Origin: Azoarcus_F sp036734105
GTDB lineage: Bacteria > Pseudomonadota > Gammaproteobacteria > Burkholderiales > Rhodocyclaceae
Direction: 5' to 3'
DNA length: 36,789 bases
NCBI GenBank assembly: GCA_036734105.1
Contig: DAIMZH010000032.1
Location: 1-36,789, forward strand
Position numbers and translations under genes: made by a program. The notes beneath the pieces are model-generated. The model saw only the letters and a list, made by a program, of their open reading frames with translations. It was not told the origin of the DNA and ran no database searches. Below, piece by piece: positions 26,945-34,829 of this stretch (positions within the stretch are counted from its first letter, which is position 1; every line of letters starts with the position of its first letter).

Positions 26945-28282
26945 ATGAAACTTCGTAACCTGACACTCGCTGCGGCCGTTGCGGCCATCGGACTGTCGTC
27001 TGCCCTGTTCAGCAGCACCGCAACAGCTCAGACCCAGGCGCAAGAACAATATTTCCCGGTTCTCGTCTATCGCACCGGCGCTTACGCGGCAAACGGCAAC
27101 CCCTGGGCCAACGGCTATGTCGATTACCTCAAGCTGGTCAACGCTCGTGGCGGCATCAATGGCGTCAATATCAGCTTTGAGGAATGCGAAACCGGCTATG
27201 CGACTGACCGTGGCGTGGAGTGCTACGAGCGTCTGAAAGGCAAGGGCGCGACCGTTTTCCAGCCGCTGTCGACTGGCATTACCTTTGCGCTGACCGACAA
27301 GGCGCCGATCGACAAGATTCCTTTGATCACCGCTGGCTATGGCCGCTCCGAATCGCAGGACGGCTCCGTGTTCACCTGGAACTTCCCGTTGCTTGGCACC
27401 TATTGGGTGGCGGCTGATGTGGCCATTCAGTACCTTGGCGACAAGTACGGTGGCCTGGACAAGCTGAAGGGCAAGAAGATCGCGCTGGTCTATCACGACA
27501 GCCCGTTCGGAAAAGAGCCGATCCCGCTGTTGCAGGAACGCGCCAAGATGCATGGCTTCAATCTGCAGCTTCTTCCGGTAGCTCACCCTGGCGTTGAGCA
27601 GAAGGCAACCTGGTTGCAGATTCGTCGCGAGCGACCGGACCACGTGCTGTTGTGGGGCTGGGGCGTGATGAACTCGACTTCCCTGCGTGAGGCGCAAGCC
27701 ACCGGATACCCGCGCGACAAGATGCTGGGCGTGTGGTGGGCGGGTGCCGAGCCCGATGTCGTCGACGTTGGCGCTGGTGCGACCGGTTACGAGGCGCTGA
27801 CCTTGCAACACGGAGCCGAGCGCGACAGCAAGGTTGCCCAGGATATTCTGGCCATGGTGCATGCCAAAGGTCAGGGCACGGGTCCTAACGAAGAGGTTGG
27901 CTCAGTGCTGTACATGCGTGGCGTGTTGTCTGCCATGCTGGCGGTCGAAGGGGTTGCTGCTGCCCAAGAGCGCTTTGGCAAAGGGCAAGTCATGACTGGC
28001 GAGCAAACACGCTGGGGCCTGGAGAATCTCAATCTTGACGATGCCCGCCTTGAGGCACTTGGTTTTGGCGGTGTAATGCGTCCGGTGCAGACTTCGTGCA
28101 CTGACCACATGGGCTCGTCATGGGTGCGTATTCACCAGTGGGATGGTTCCAAGTGGAACTTCTCGTCTGACTGGTATCAGGCGGATGACCGTGTGATCCG
28201 TCCGATGGTGTTGGCTGCTGCCAGCCAGTACGCCAGCGAAAAGGGCATCCAGCGTCGCACCGCAGAGCAGTGCGCCGAGTAA
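26945..28282 (+). CDS. livK: Periplasmic substrate-binding protein of the LIV-type transporter
   Basis: A 445-residue exported type I periplasmic binding protein that should fix the transporter's specificity. Residues 1-28 form a Sec signal peptide (MKLRNLT, hydrophobic core, cleavage after ATAQ or nearby); no lipobox Cys follows, so it is soluble. Two lobes are suggested by the YLKLVNARGGINGV and KGKKIALVYHDSPFGKEPIP segments. It is longer than LIV-binding proteins (about 365 residues), closer to those for aromatic or other organic acids. ATG 26945 is preceded by AGGAGGAG. A GC hairpin follows the stop. Confidence 0.9.
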   Translation: MKLRNLTLAAAVAAIGLSSALFSSTATAQTQAQEQYFPVLVYRTGAYAANGNPWANGYVDYLKLVNARGGINGVNISFEECETGYATDRGVECYERLKGKGATVFQPLSTGITFALTDKAPIDKIPLITAGYGRSESQDGSVFTWNFPLLGTYWVAADVAIQYLGDKYGGLDKLKGKKIALVYHDSPFGKEPIPLLQERAKMHGFNLQLLPVAHPGVEQKATWLQIRRERPDHVLLWGWGVMNSTSLREAQATGYPRDKMLGVWWAGAEPDVVDVGAGATGYEALTLQHGAERDSKVAQDILAMVHAKGQGTGPNEEVGSVLYMRGVLSAMLAVEGVAAAQERFGKGQVMTGEQTRWGLENLNLDDARLEALGFGGVMRPVQTSCTDHMGSSWVRIHQWDGSKWNFSSDWYQADDRVIRPMVLAAASQYASEKGIQRRTAEQCAE

Positions 28283-28292
28283 GGTGAAACCT

Positions 28293-28317
28293 GCTCCCGC
28301 GCCTGATGCGCGGGAGC
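28293..28317 (+). repeat. Intercistronic hairpin between livK and livF
   Basis: GCTCCCGCGC (28293-28302) pairs perfectly with GCGCGGGAGC (28308-28317) around CTGAT, 10 nt after the livK stop and 17 nt before the livF start. With no T-run it is more likely an mRNA-stabilising or partly terminating element that raises binding-protein yield over the downstream ATPase, as known in other uptake operons. Confidence 0.7.
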
Positions 28318-28334
28318 ACTTTCGGGAATCGAAC

Positions 28335-29150
28335 ATGAACGCTCCCAATACTTCCTTCCTCAGTATCAACAATATTGAGGTGATTTATAACCACGTGATC
28401 CTGGTGCTCAAGGGCGTGTCGCTGTCAGTCGAAGAGGGCAAGATCGTGGCCTTGTTGGGCGGCAACGGCGCTGGCAAAACGACCACGCTGCGCGCTGTCA
28501 GCAGCCTTTTGAAGGGCGAGCGAGGCGACGTGACCAAGGGCTCCGTCGAATACCGCGGCGAACGGGTCGACTCCATGACCCCAGCCGATCTGGTCAAGCG
28601 GGGTGTTGTACAGGTCATGGAGGGACGTCATTGCTTTGCGCACCTGACGATCGAAGAAAATCTGATGACCGGTGCTTACACGCGTACCGATGGCAAGGCA
28701 GCAGTGCAGGAGACGCTCGACAAGGTCTATGCCTACTTTCCGCGCCTCAAGGAGCGCCGCAACAGCCAGGCCGCCTATACCTCTGGCGGTGAGCAGCAAA
28801 TGTGTGCCATTGGCCGAGCCTTGATGGCAAAACCCAAACTGGTGCTGCTGGACGAGCCTTCAATGGGCTTGGCACCACTGATCGTCGAAGAAGTGTTCGA
28901 GATCGTCAAGGACCTGAACCAGAAGGAAGGCGTCAGCTTTCTGCTGGCTGAGCAGAACACCATGGTGGCGCTGCGTTACTCCGACTTCGGATACATCATG
29001 GAGAACGGCCGCATCGTCATGGAGGGCGAGGCCAGCTATCTCGCCAACAACGAGGACGTCAAGGAGTTCTACCTTGGTCTTTCCACCGAGGGCCGCAAGA
29101 GCTTTCGCGAGATCAAGCACTACCGTCGCCGCAAGCGCTGGTTGTCCTGA
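28335..29150 (+). CDS. livF: Branched-chain amino acid-type ABC transporter ATPase (LivF-like)
   Basis: The second ATPase of the transporter, 271 residues. Walker A is GGNGAGKT (42-49), the signature is SGGEQQMCAIGRAL, Walker B is LVLLDEPSMGLAP, and LLAEQN precedes the switch region. The basic C-terminal tail (about 20 residues after FYLGLS, ending RRRKRW) is longer than in classical LivF. ATG 28335 lies after CGGGAA; an in-frame start at 28284 would begin inside the hairpin region and add 17 non-homologous residues. Confidence 0.93.
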   Translation: MNAPNTSFLSINNIEVIYNHVILVLKGVSLSVEEGKIVALLGGNGAGKTTTLRAVSSLLKGERGDVTKGSVEYRGERVDSMTPADLVKRGVVQVMEGRHCFAHLTIEENLMTGAYTRTDGKAAVQETLDKVYAYFPRLKERRNSQAAYTSGGEQQMCAIGRALMAKPKLVLLDEPSMGLAPLIVEEVFEIVKDLNQKEGVSFLLAEQNTMVALRYSDFGYIMENGRIVMEGEASYLANNEDVKEFYLGLSTEGRKSFREIKHYRRRKRWLS

Positions 29151-29317
29151 TCACGGAACGTACATACGCAAAGGCCTGTCGGCGTTCTCAATCGTCGACG
29201 TCAGCGCCTCCCGGACCAGTTTCGTGCCGCTTGTGGCAAGTGGTTTGAGTCACTATCTGATCATTCCTGCTGTCGAAACGCGAGGGACGGGAAAAATTCC
29301 AAGCAATAGGATGAGCG

Positions 29318-30550
29318 ATGAAGTATTACGACCCCAAGGAGATTCGCGATCCGGCAGAGCGGGAGCGCGAGCTGATGACAAGGCTGCCGGTTCAGGTAGC
29401 TCACGCCAAACTCAGTGCGCCTGCCTTTGCGCGTCTGCTCGCAGGCGTCGATCCGGCATCAGTCAACAGCCGACAGGCGCTCGCGCGTTTGCCGGTCATA
29501 CGCAAAACAGAGTTACTGGAACAGCAAAAGGCTGATCGACCGTTTGGCGGCTTTGCTGCGCTACGCTGGGGGCGCGATTGTCGTCGCGTGTTTGCCTCTC
29601 CTGGCCCATTGTACGAACCAGAGTCTGGCCGCCCCGATTACTACCGTCTGGCTCGTGCCTTGCATGCGGCTGGTTTTCGTGAAGGCGATCTGGTGCAGAA
29701 CACCTTTTCCTACCACTTTACGCCAGCAGGCTCGATGATGGAAACTGCGGCCCATGCACTAGGCTGTACCGTGTTTCCAGCAGGTGTTGGTCAGACCGAA
29801 CAGCAAGTTGCAGCCATTGTCGATCTGAAGCCCCATGCCTATACCGGAACGCCCTCATTCCTGCGCATCATTCTCGACAAGGCGGAAGAGTTAGGCGTCA
29901 AGCCGACCTTTACCAAGGCTTTTGTCTCGGGCGAAGCTTTTCCACCCAGTGTTCGCGAGTCTTTTGCGCAGCGTGGCATCATCGCCTATCAGGCCTATGC
30001 CACCGCAGACATCGGTTTGATCGCCTACGAAACCGAGGCGCGCGAGGGATTGGTAGTGGACGAAGATGTGATCGTCGAGATTGTTCGCCCGGGCACCGGC
30101 GACCCCGTTGCGCCAGGCGAAGTCGGCGAGGTGGTGGTCACCACGCTCAACCCCGACTATCCTTTGATCCGCTTCGGGACCGGTGACCTGTCTGCGCTGC
30201 TGCCTGGCGCCTCTCCGTGTGGTCGCAGCAACATTCGGATAAAGGGCTGGATGGGGCGTGCCGATCAAACGACCAAGGTCAAGGGTATGTTTGTTCACCC
30301 TGGGCAGGTGGCAGCCATCGTCAAGCGCCACCCCGAAATTTTACGTGCCAGGTTGGTCGTGGACAATCCGGGGCTGAACGATCGTATGACCTTGAACTGT
30401 GAAACCGATGCTGGCAGCAATGAACTGGCATCAGCTATCGCATCGACGATTCGTGAGCAGACCAAGCTCAGGGGCGAGGTGTGCTTCCTCGATCCCGGGA
30501 AACTGCTGAACGATGGCAAGGTCATCGACGATATCCGCAGCTACGACTAA
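29318..30550 (+). CDS. PaaK-like phenylacetate-CoA ligase homologue with degenerate ATP loop
   Basis: A 410-residue adenylate-forming protein of the PaaK type: N-terminal LPVIRKTELL, central TGTPSFLRIILDKAEELG (177-194), VSGEAFPPSVRE, RFGTGD (285-290), the hinge-like GRADQTTKVKG (313-323) and a late Gly-Lys (K401). Canonical PaaK has a Ser/Thr/Gly-rich ATP loop ending G-K-P; here the matching place reads FASPGPLYEPES (92-103), without Thr or Lys. The usual Y-G-x-S/T-E motif is YATADIG (227-233). It may be a specialised ligase that binds ATP differently, or a non-catalytic partner. It ends the transport operon 167 nt after livF; AGGATGAG precedes the ATG. Confidence 0.82.
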   Translation: MKYYDPKEIRDPAERERELMTRLPVQVAHAKLSAPAFARLLAGVDPASVNSRQALARLPVIRKTELLEQQKADRPFGGFAALRWGRDCRRVFASPGPLYEPESGRPDYYRLARALHAAGFREGDLVQNTFSYHFTPAGSMMETAAHALGCTVFPAGVGQTEQQVAAIVDLKPHAYTGTPSFLRIILDKAEELGVKPTFTKAFVSGEAFPPSVRESFAQRGIIAYQAYATADIGLIAYETEAREGLVVDEDVIVEIVRPGTGDPVAPGEVGEVVVTTLNPDYPLIRFGTGDLSALLPGASPCGRSNIRIKGWMGRADQTTKVKGMFVHPGQVAAIVKRHPEILRARLVVDNPGLNDRMTLNCETDAGSNELASAIASTIREQTKLRGEVCFLDPGKLLNDGKVIDDIRSYD

Positions 30551-30572
30551 GAGCCAACCTGACAGGAGCCCG

Positions 30573-30600
30573 CGGCCAGTTTTCATACGCTGGCCGTTTG
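30573..30600 (+). terminator. Probable terminator of the transport/ligase operon
   Basis: CGGCCAG (30573-30579) pairs with CTGGCCG (30590-30596) around a 10-nt loop and is followed by TTTG. It starts 23 nt after the PaaK-like stop. The T tract is short, so strength is uncertain. Confidence 0.5.
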
Positions 30601-30706
30601 CCCCAATACTGGGTTACGCACTTTGGGCGATATCGCAAAGCTATCGAGAGTTTGCGCGAAGCGCCAAACGCGCCGTCAATGGCAAGGCGCGACCAGGTCT
30701 GCGCGC

Positions 30707-31171
30707 TTAGTCCTTCTTGGTTGTGGTTCTGCCAGTGCCGCGAGCAGTGGTTTGCGCGGTGCTAGCCGACTTGGGTTTTGCTTTGGCGGTTTTGTCTTTC
30801 GACTCACTGTCATCCGTTTCCGTCGGCGGTGTCGTCATCAAGTTCCAAGGCCATAACCCGGCAGCAGCAGCGAAAGGGTTTTCAGTTGCCGGAGGGACTT
30901 CCTCGTTGTCACGCTTGACGCTGGCGTTTTCGCTCATGGCCTTGACTGCAGCAAGAGTGGCGCGTTGCATCTCAAGACCTTGAGTGGTCATTTGCAACAT
31001 GTTCAAGTTGACCTTCAGCCAGTGCTCTACCGCCTTCAGATCGTGTATGCGTTTATCTAGTTCGTCGATATCGAGCGTGGGCGTAACGATGCCGGGCAGC
31101 GAAAAGCCCATATTGCTCCACATGTTGCTGACAAATTCGAGTGGGTCGCGCGCGCTGTTATTGTCTGACAT
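30707..31171 (-). CDS. phaM: PhaM-type polyhydroxyalkanoate granule regulator
   Basis: A 154-residue protein with the PhaM pattern: DPLEFVSNMWSNMGFSLPG (9-27), the conserved PTLDIDELDKRIHDLKAVEHWL (31-52) and a helical segment QGLEMQRATLAAV (64-76), then an ENPFAAAAGLWPW motif and a Lys/Thr-rich tail. PhaM activates PHA synthase, attaches granules to the nucleoid and helps share them between daughter cells. The tail is more mixed in charge and Thr-rich than the Lys/Ala/Pro repeats I recall in Cupriavidus PhaM. ATG 31171 has an ideal AAGGAGA; the frame extends 18 codons upstream without one. It is monocistronic. Confidence 0.85.
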   Translation of the reverse strand: MSDNNSARDPLEFVSNMWSNMGFSLPGIVTPTLDIDELDKRIHDLKAVEHWLKVNLNMLQMTTQGLEMQRATLAAVKAMSENASVKRDNEEVPPATENPFAAAAGLWPWNLMTTPPTETDDSESKDKTAKAKPKSASTAQTTARGTGRTTTKKD

Positions 31172-31266
31172 GGTGTCTCCTTCCTGCGTATCCAATTGAC
31201 TGGATTGTGAGTTGTTATCAAGCACAACTCCATGTTAGCGCAAACCCGCAAGAGCAGGGCTTTTGC

Positions 31267-31304
31267 TCACCCATCGCAGTGATCTGCGCGGGTGAAATGG
31301 GTGA
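31267..31304. repeat. Compound inverted repeat between kinase 3' end and phaM
   Basis: TCACCCAT (31267-31274) pairs with ATGGGTGA (31297-31304), and directly inside CGCAG (31275-31279) pairs with CTGCG (31284-31288), leaving GGGTGAA-containing bases as a side bulge. It lies 36 nt past the hybrid kinase stop and about 95 nt before phaM. No T-run follows. It could end or stabilise the kinase mRNA or be a phaM operator. Confidence 0.4.
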
Positions 31305-31339
31305 TTGCAGGGTGAGCGCAACAAGGTCTTGTCGCCTTG

Positions 31340-33253
31340 CTAATGGCTGTTGCGCTGTGCACAACGGTTGATGAATGCTCTCAGCCGCGCTGGACGCAAG
31401 GGTTTGTGCAGCACAGGCAAGCCAGCGTGGCGGGTGCGTTTTAGTACCTCGGGTGCTGTGTCTCCGGTGATCAGCGCTGCCGGTATGCCCAGACCGAGCG
31501 CCGAGCGCACTTGTTCAATTGCTGCAATCCCGTCAATCTCACCAAGACGGTAGTCACTTAGAATGATCGCAGGGGGGGCTTTGCCGCGGATTTGTTCGAG
31601 TAGTTTTTCTACGGTGTCACCCGCCATGACCAGACAACCCCAGCTATCCAGCAGACTGGAGATTGCTTCAAGCGCTAACTGATCGTCCTCAAGTATGGCA
31701 ATGACAAGACCCTTGAGATTGGCGGTAACGGGATGGCTTGGTATCTCGTTCTGCCCGTTTTCCTGCGTGGTGGCCGGAAGTGTAATCGAAAAGGTTGAAC
31801 CCTTGCCGGGGGCAGAGCGCAACTTCAGCTCCAGCCGCAGCAAATCACTCAGGCGCCGCACAATCGCCAGACCCAGCCCCAGTCCCCGATCTCTTGATCT
31901 GGCCGGGTTCTCGAGCTGAACAAATTCCTGAAAAATAATGTTCTGTGCTTCGGGGGCGATACCTGGCCCGTTGTCACGTACCTCAAGCACCACGCGCTCC
32001 TTTCGGCGCCGACAGGCGACAAGGACCACACCCCCCGAACTTCCGTGCGTGATGGCGTTGCTGATCAGGTTGGTGATTATGCGTTCGAGCAAAAGCGGGT
32101 CGGTATGTATTGAAGAGTCACAGTTCCTGACCAGCAACCTGACTTTCTGCTCACTTGCAATGCGTTGTTGCGACACCGTGATTCTCGCAAGCAGGTCAGC
32201 CAGTGGAAAGTGTTGAAGATTCGGTTGCATCACCCCGGCGTCGAGTTTGGAAATATCGAGCAAGGCCTCAAGCAACTGCTCCATTGCGGCCGCAGATGCT
32301 GCAATCTGTTCTTGCAGTTGCCGGGCGCGAGGGCTGAGTTTGCATTCGGACAATTCCGCGATGAACAATCCCAGTGCATGCATTGGTTGTCGCAAGTCGT
32401 GGCTCGCGGCAGCCAGAAAGCGGGACTTTGCCGTGTTGGCCTGCTCAGCCTCATCCTTGCGCGTGCGCAACTCCGAAGTGGCCTCGTTGATGCGTCGATT
32501 CATGTCCTCGTGCATGCCAGCGAGCTCTCGGGCCATCTGATTGACGCCGTGTGCAAGAGAACGCAGACTTCCGCCACCAAGCACAGGGACGCGCTCTTCG
32601 AAGCGCCCACGGCCGATACGCTGAACCACTTCAGCGACCTCCCGGATCGGACCGCTCACCTGTCGGCTCATGCGCAAGGCCAAAAGCAGTGAGGCGAGCA
32701 GCACTCCTGCAACAGTCAGCATGCCCGAGATCAGCAACTGTCTGCGTTGCGCTTGCAGTAATCCTGCCGACAGTTCAAGCACGACATGCCCAATTGGCTC
32801 GCCTTGATCACTAAATGCTCCTGATCTCAAAAGCATGTAGTCATCGTCAATCTCGATGCGACTAGTATGAATCGGCTGTGTTATCCGGAATATGCCCGCA
32901 ACTCGTTGAACCGGCAGATTGGCGTCCGGACCGAATGACGATATCTTTTCTGAATTGCCACTGGTTGCCAGTACCATCTGATGACGGTCGTAGATGCGTA
33001 CGCTGAGCACTCCTTCTTCGCCTAGCAGTGCAGTGGTTTGCTGTTGCAAGGTGTCGCGGTTTCCAGAGAACAGGGCATACTCGGTCGCCGCTGAGAGTTG
33101 TCGGGCGAGCGCAGAACCCCGACTCAGATAGGTCTCCTCAAGTTCGCTACTGCGCACTGTGTAATACAGACCAACCAGAAGACTGGCCAGCACCAGCGCA
33201 GGCAATACCGCGACCAGCGTGACTCGTGCACGAACACCCCACAAGATATTCAT
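31340..33253 (-). CDS. Membrane hybrid sensor histidine kinase
   Basis: A 637-residue sensor: TM1 (about 11-33), a periplasmic domain (about 34-172), TM2 (173-195), HAMP (about 196-248), a coiled region, HisKA with H285 in AAASHDLRQPMHALG, HATPase (with the N box around ITNLISNAITHG, DNGPGI and RGLGLGLAIVRRL), and a C-terminal receiver with D567 (LSDYRLG) and K617. Its start overlaps the binding-protein gene by 4 nt, so the two are co-translated. The divergent LuxR-type regulator at 34830 is the likely output partner. Confidence 0.92.
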   Translation of the reverse strand: MNILWGVRARVTLVAVLPALVLASLLVGLYYTVRSSELEETYLSRGSALARQLSAATEYALFSGNRDTLQQQTTALLGEEGVLSVRIYDRHQMVLATSGNSEKISSFGPDANLPVQRVAGIFRITQPIHTSRIEIDDDYMLLRSGAFSDQGEPIGHVVLELSAGLLQAQRRQLLISGMLTVAGVLLASLLLALRMSRQVSGPIREVAEVVQRIGRGRFEERVPVLGGGSLRSLAHGVNQMARELAGMHEDMNRRINEATSELRTRKDEAEQANTAKSRFLAAASHDLRQPMHALGLFIAELSECKLSPRARQLQEQIAASAAAMEQLLEALLDISKLDAGVMQPNLQHFPLADLLARITVSQQRIASEQKVRLLVRNCDSSIHTDPLLLERIITNLISNAITHGSSGGVVLVACRRRKERVVLEVRDNGPGIAPEAQNIIFQEFVQLENPARSRDRGLGLGLAIVRRLSDLLRLELKLRSAPGKGSTFSITLPATTQENGQNEIPSHPVTANLKGLVIAILEDDQLALEAISSLLDSWGCLVMAGDTVEKLLEQIRGKAPPAIILSDYRLGEIDGIAAIEQVRSALGLGIPAALITGDTAPEVLKRTRHAGLPVLHKPLRPARLRAFINRCAQRNSH

Positions 33254-34203
33254 GGCTGTAAGCCCTCCAACTGCCTGAGCTGCCTTTCGATGCTTGCTGG
33301 GGCATCAAGCGGAATGCCCAGCGAGCGCGCAACAGTCGGGTTGACGCCGACCTCGAACAACTCAGGAAAACGGGGTGGCGGCAAAGCGTGCTCAGACAAA
33401 GTGGCATTGACCAGAAACGCAGCTTCCATGCCAACTTGTTCCGGAGTGGTATGCACACTGATTAAAGCTCCGGCTCTCACATAAGCTGCAGAAAAGCCGA
33501 TGACCGCCGATTGCATCCTGAACGAGGTAAGCAAGATGTTCTGAACGGTTTCTGCGTTGAACAGGCTGCGATCTGGCAGTGCAATCAGGGCAGCCCGCCC
33601 GGATAGTGTGCTCTGCAATGCATCGTACAGCGAATCCTTGTTCGGAATGTCCAGGCGCCTGACAGACAGGCCCTGCCGGATTGCCTCATCGGCCAGGTTA
33701 TCCGCCAGTATGCTTGAGCTATCGCTAGCGATGATGGCGACCTCGCTTTGCTTGGGCAAGGCTTCCCGAATCAGTCTGATCTGCCGAAAGACTGGCTGAT
33801 CAATGAAAACCGCACTGATCCGGGCGCGCTCGGCGGGACTGCGATGGTTGTGAAGACTGTTGAAACCGTAGCTTGGAAGCAAGGCGTTGATCACGGTGAT
33901 GTGTTCAGCAGCCGCACCGATATCCCCCGCAGCTTGCAGGCCGAACGTCACGATAATGCTTACGTGATCTCGTTCAAGTCTAAGTGCTTGCTCTGGCGTC
34001 ATGACCCGCACTGTGGTTGCGGGTTGCAACATTGCAAGTTCGTGACGAAACGAAGTGATGGCAATGTCGTATGCTCCGGACAAGTCGCCAGAAACTACCC
34101 ACAGTTCGTTAGTGGCACCCTTGTCCAATGCAAACGCGGACAATGGAGCGAACCAAAAAAACATCCAGACCGGAAGGAGGAATAAATAAGCAATCAGACG
34201 CAT
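33250..34203 (-). CDS. ABC-type periplasmic substrate-binding protein, probable kinase accessory sensor
   Basis: A 317-residue exported protein: signal peptide 1-25 (MRLIAYLF, hydrophobic core, AFA cleavage), then a two-lobe fold of the ABC_sub_bind/TrpX type (VVSGDLSGAYDIAI, VSIIVTFGLQAAGDI, SEVAIIASDSSSI, VRRLDIPNKDSLYDAL, HTTPEQVGMEAAFLVNATL). No permease or ATPase gene accompanies it; instead it is fused by a 4-nt overlap to a membrane hybrid kinase. I infer that it presents a ligand to the kinase's periplasmic domain rather than serving transport. The ligand is unknown. Confidence 0.85.
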   Translation of the reverse strand: MRLIAYLFLLPVWMFFWFAPLSAFALDKGATNELWVVSGDLSGAYDIAITSFRHELAMLQPATTVRVMTPEQALRLERDHVSIIVTFGLQAAGDIGAAAEHITVINALLPSYGFNSLHNHRSPAERARISAVFIDQPVFRQIRLIREALPKQSEVAIIASDSSSILADNLADEAIRQGLSVRRLDIPNKDSLYDALQSTLSGRAALIALPDRSLFNAETVQNILLTSFRMQSAVIGFSAAYVRAGALISVHTTPEQVGMEAAFLVNATLSEHALPPPRFPELFEVGVNPTVARSLGIPLDAPASIERQLRQLEGLQP

Positions 34204-34394
34204 TTATTGTCAGGGGCAGCGACAAACTGGTTACGCTGCCGATCGTGAGTCACATCAAGGCACATGCCTTCGTCGACAGGGTAAATCAGACGATAGTCGT
34301 TCAGCCACGCATTTGCGTCCATGCCGCAGATCAAATCCAACCAAGCAAGTTTGATGCCAGTGCTCAAAACAAAAGCTGGAAAATAACCCTGCAT
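34194..34394 (-). CDS. Small hypothetical protein, doubtful
   Basis: A 66-residue frame that overlaps the start of the binding-protein gene by 10 nt on the same strand. Its first 20 residues are hydrophobic and the rest contains CGMDANAWLNDYRLIYP and two further cysteines. I recognise no family. Same-strand overlap with a four-nt-overlap operon is suggestive, but there is no clear ribosome binding site, so it may be only leader sequence. Confidence 0.3.
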   Translation of the reverse strand: MQGYFPAFVLSTGIKLAWLDLICGMDANAWLNDYRLIYPVDEGMCLDVTHDRQRNQFVAAPDNKCV

Positions 34395-34829
34395 AACAGA
34401 AATATAACTTGGGCGGTTTCGCCAGGTTGACAGCCTGCGATTATTGGCCCCTTTCGTGGGGCAGCGTTACAGCACCCGCAAAGCTTCGTCGTGGCATGTC
34501 AGTTCGCCGTATCAGTCAGGCCGAAAATGTTCAGTTACGAAAATACGTCATTATCCATGATAAAGATCTTCAGTTACAGACTTCCTGTTGCAATCGCGCA
34601 TAGACGTGTCCTTATTGTTATTAATGTATTAAGTGATTTTCACAAAAATATTAAAAACAATCTCTTGGATTCGAACCTCTATCACATTCTGCTTATCACA
34701 TAAGTGCGTTAATGCCTGACTGGACGGTGTGGTTCATGGGTCAAGACATGCACACAAGCAAACCGACGGGAATGACGCATGGTATTCTTCGCGCATTAAT
34801 GCTACGAATTTCATGGTTTGAGGTGAAGG
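34395..34829. other. Low-GC divergent intergenic region
   Basis: This region separates the binding-protein/kinase operon from the LuxR-type regulator. Over 34541-34700 I count about 33% G+C, far below the rest of the window. Short open frames on both strands lack protein-like character. An AT-rich promoter/nucleoid-protein region or a remnant of acquired DNA are both possible; I find no convincing promoter hexamer pair. Confidence 0.6.

Noticed and set aside
34667..34677. GGATTCGAACC, reverse complement of a tRNA T-arm as in the downstream tRNA-Tyr, possibly an att-site remnant
   Set aside because: Only 11 nt match, the flanks cannot form a T-stem, and no integrase or second repeat is present.
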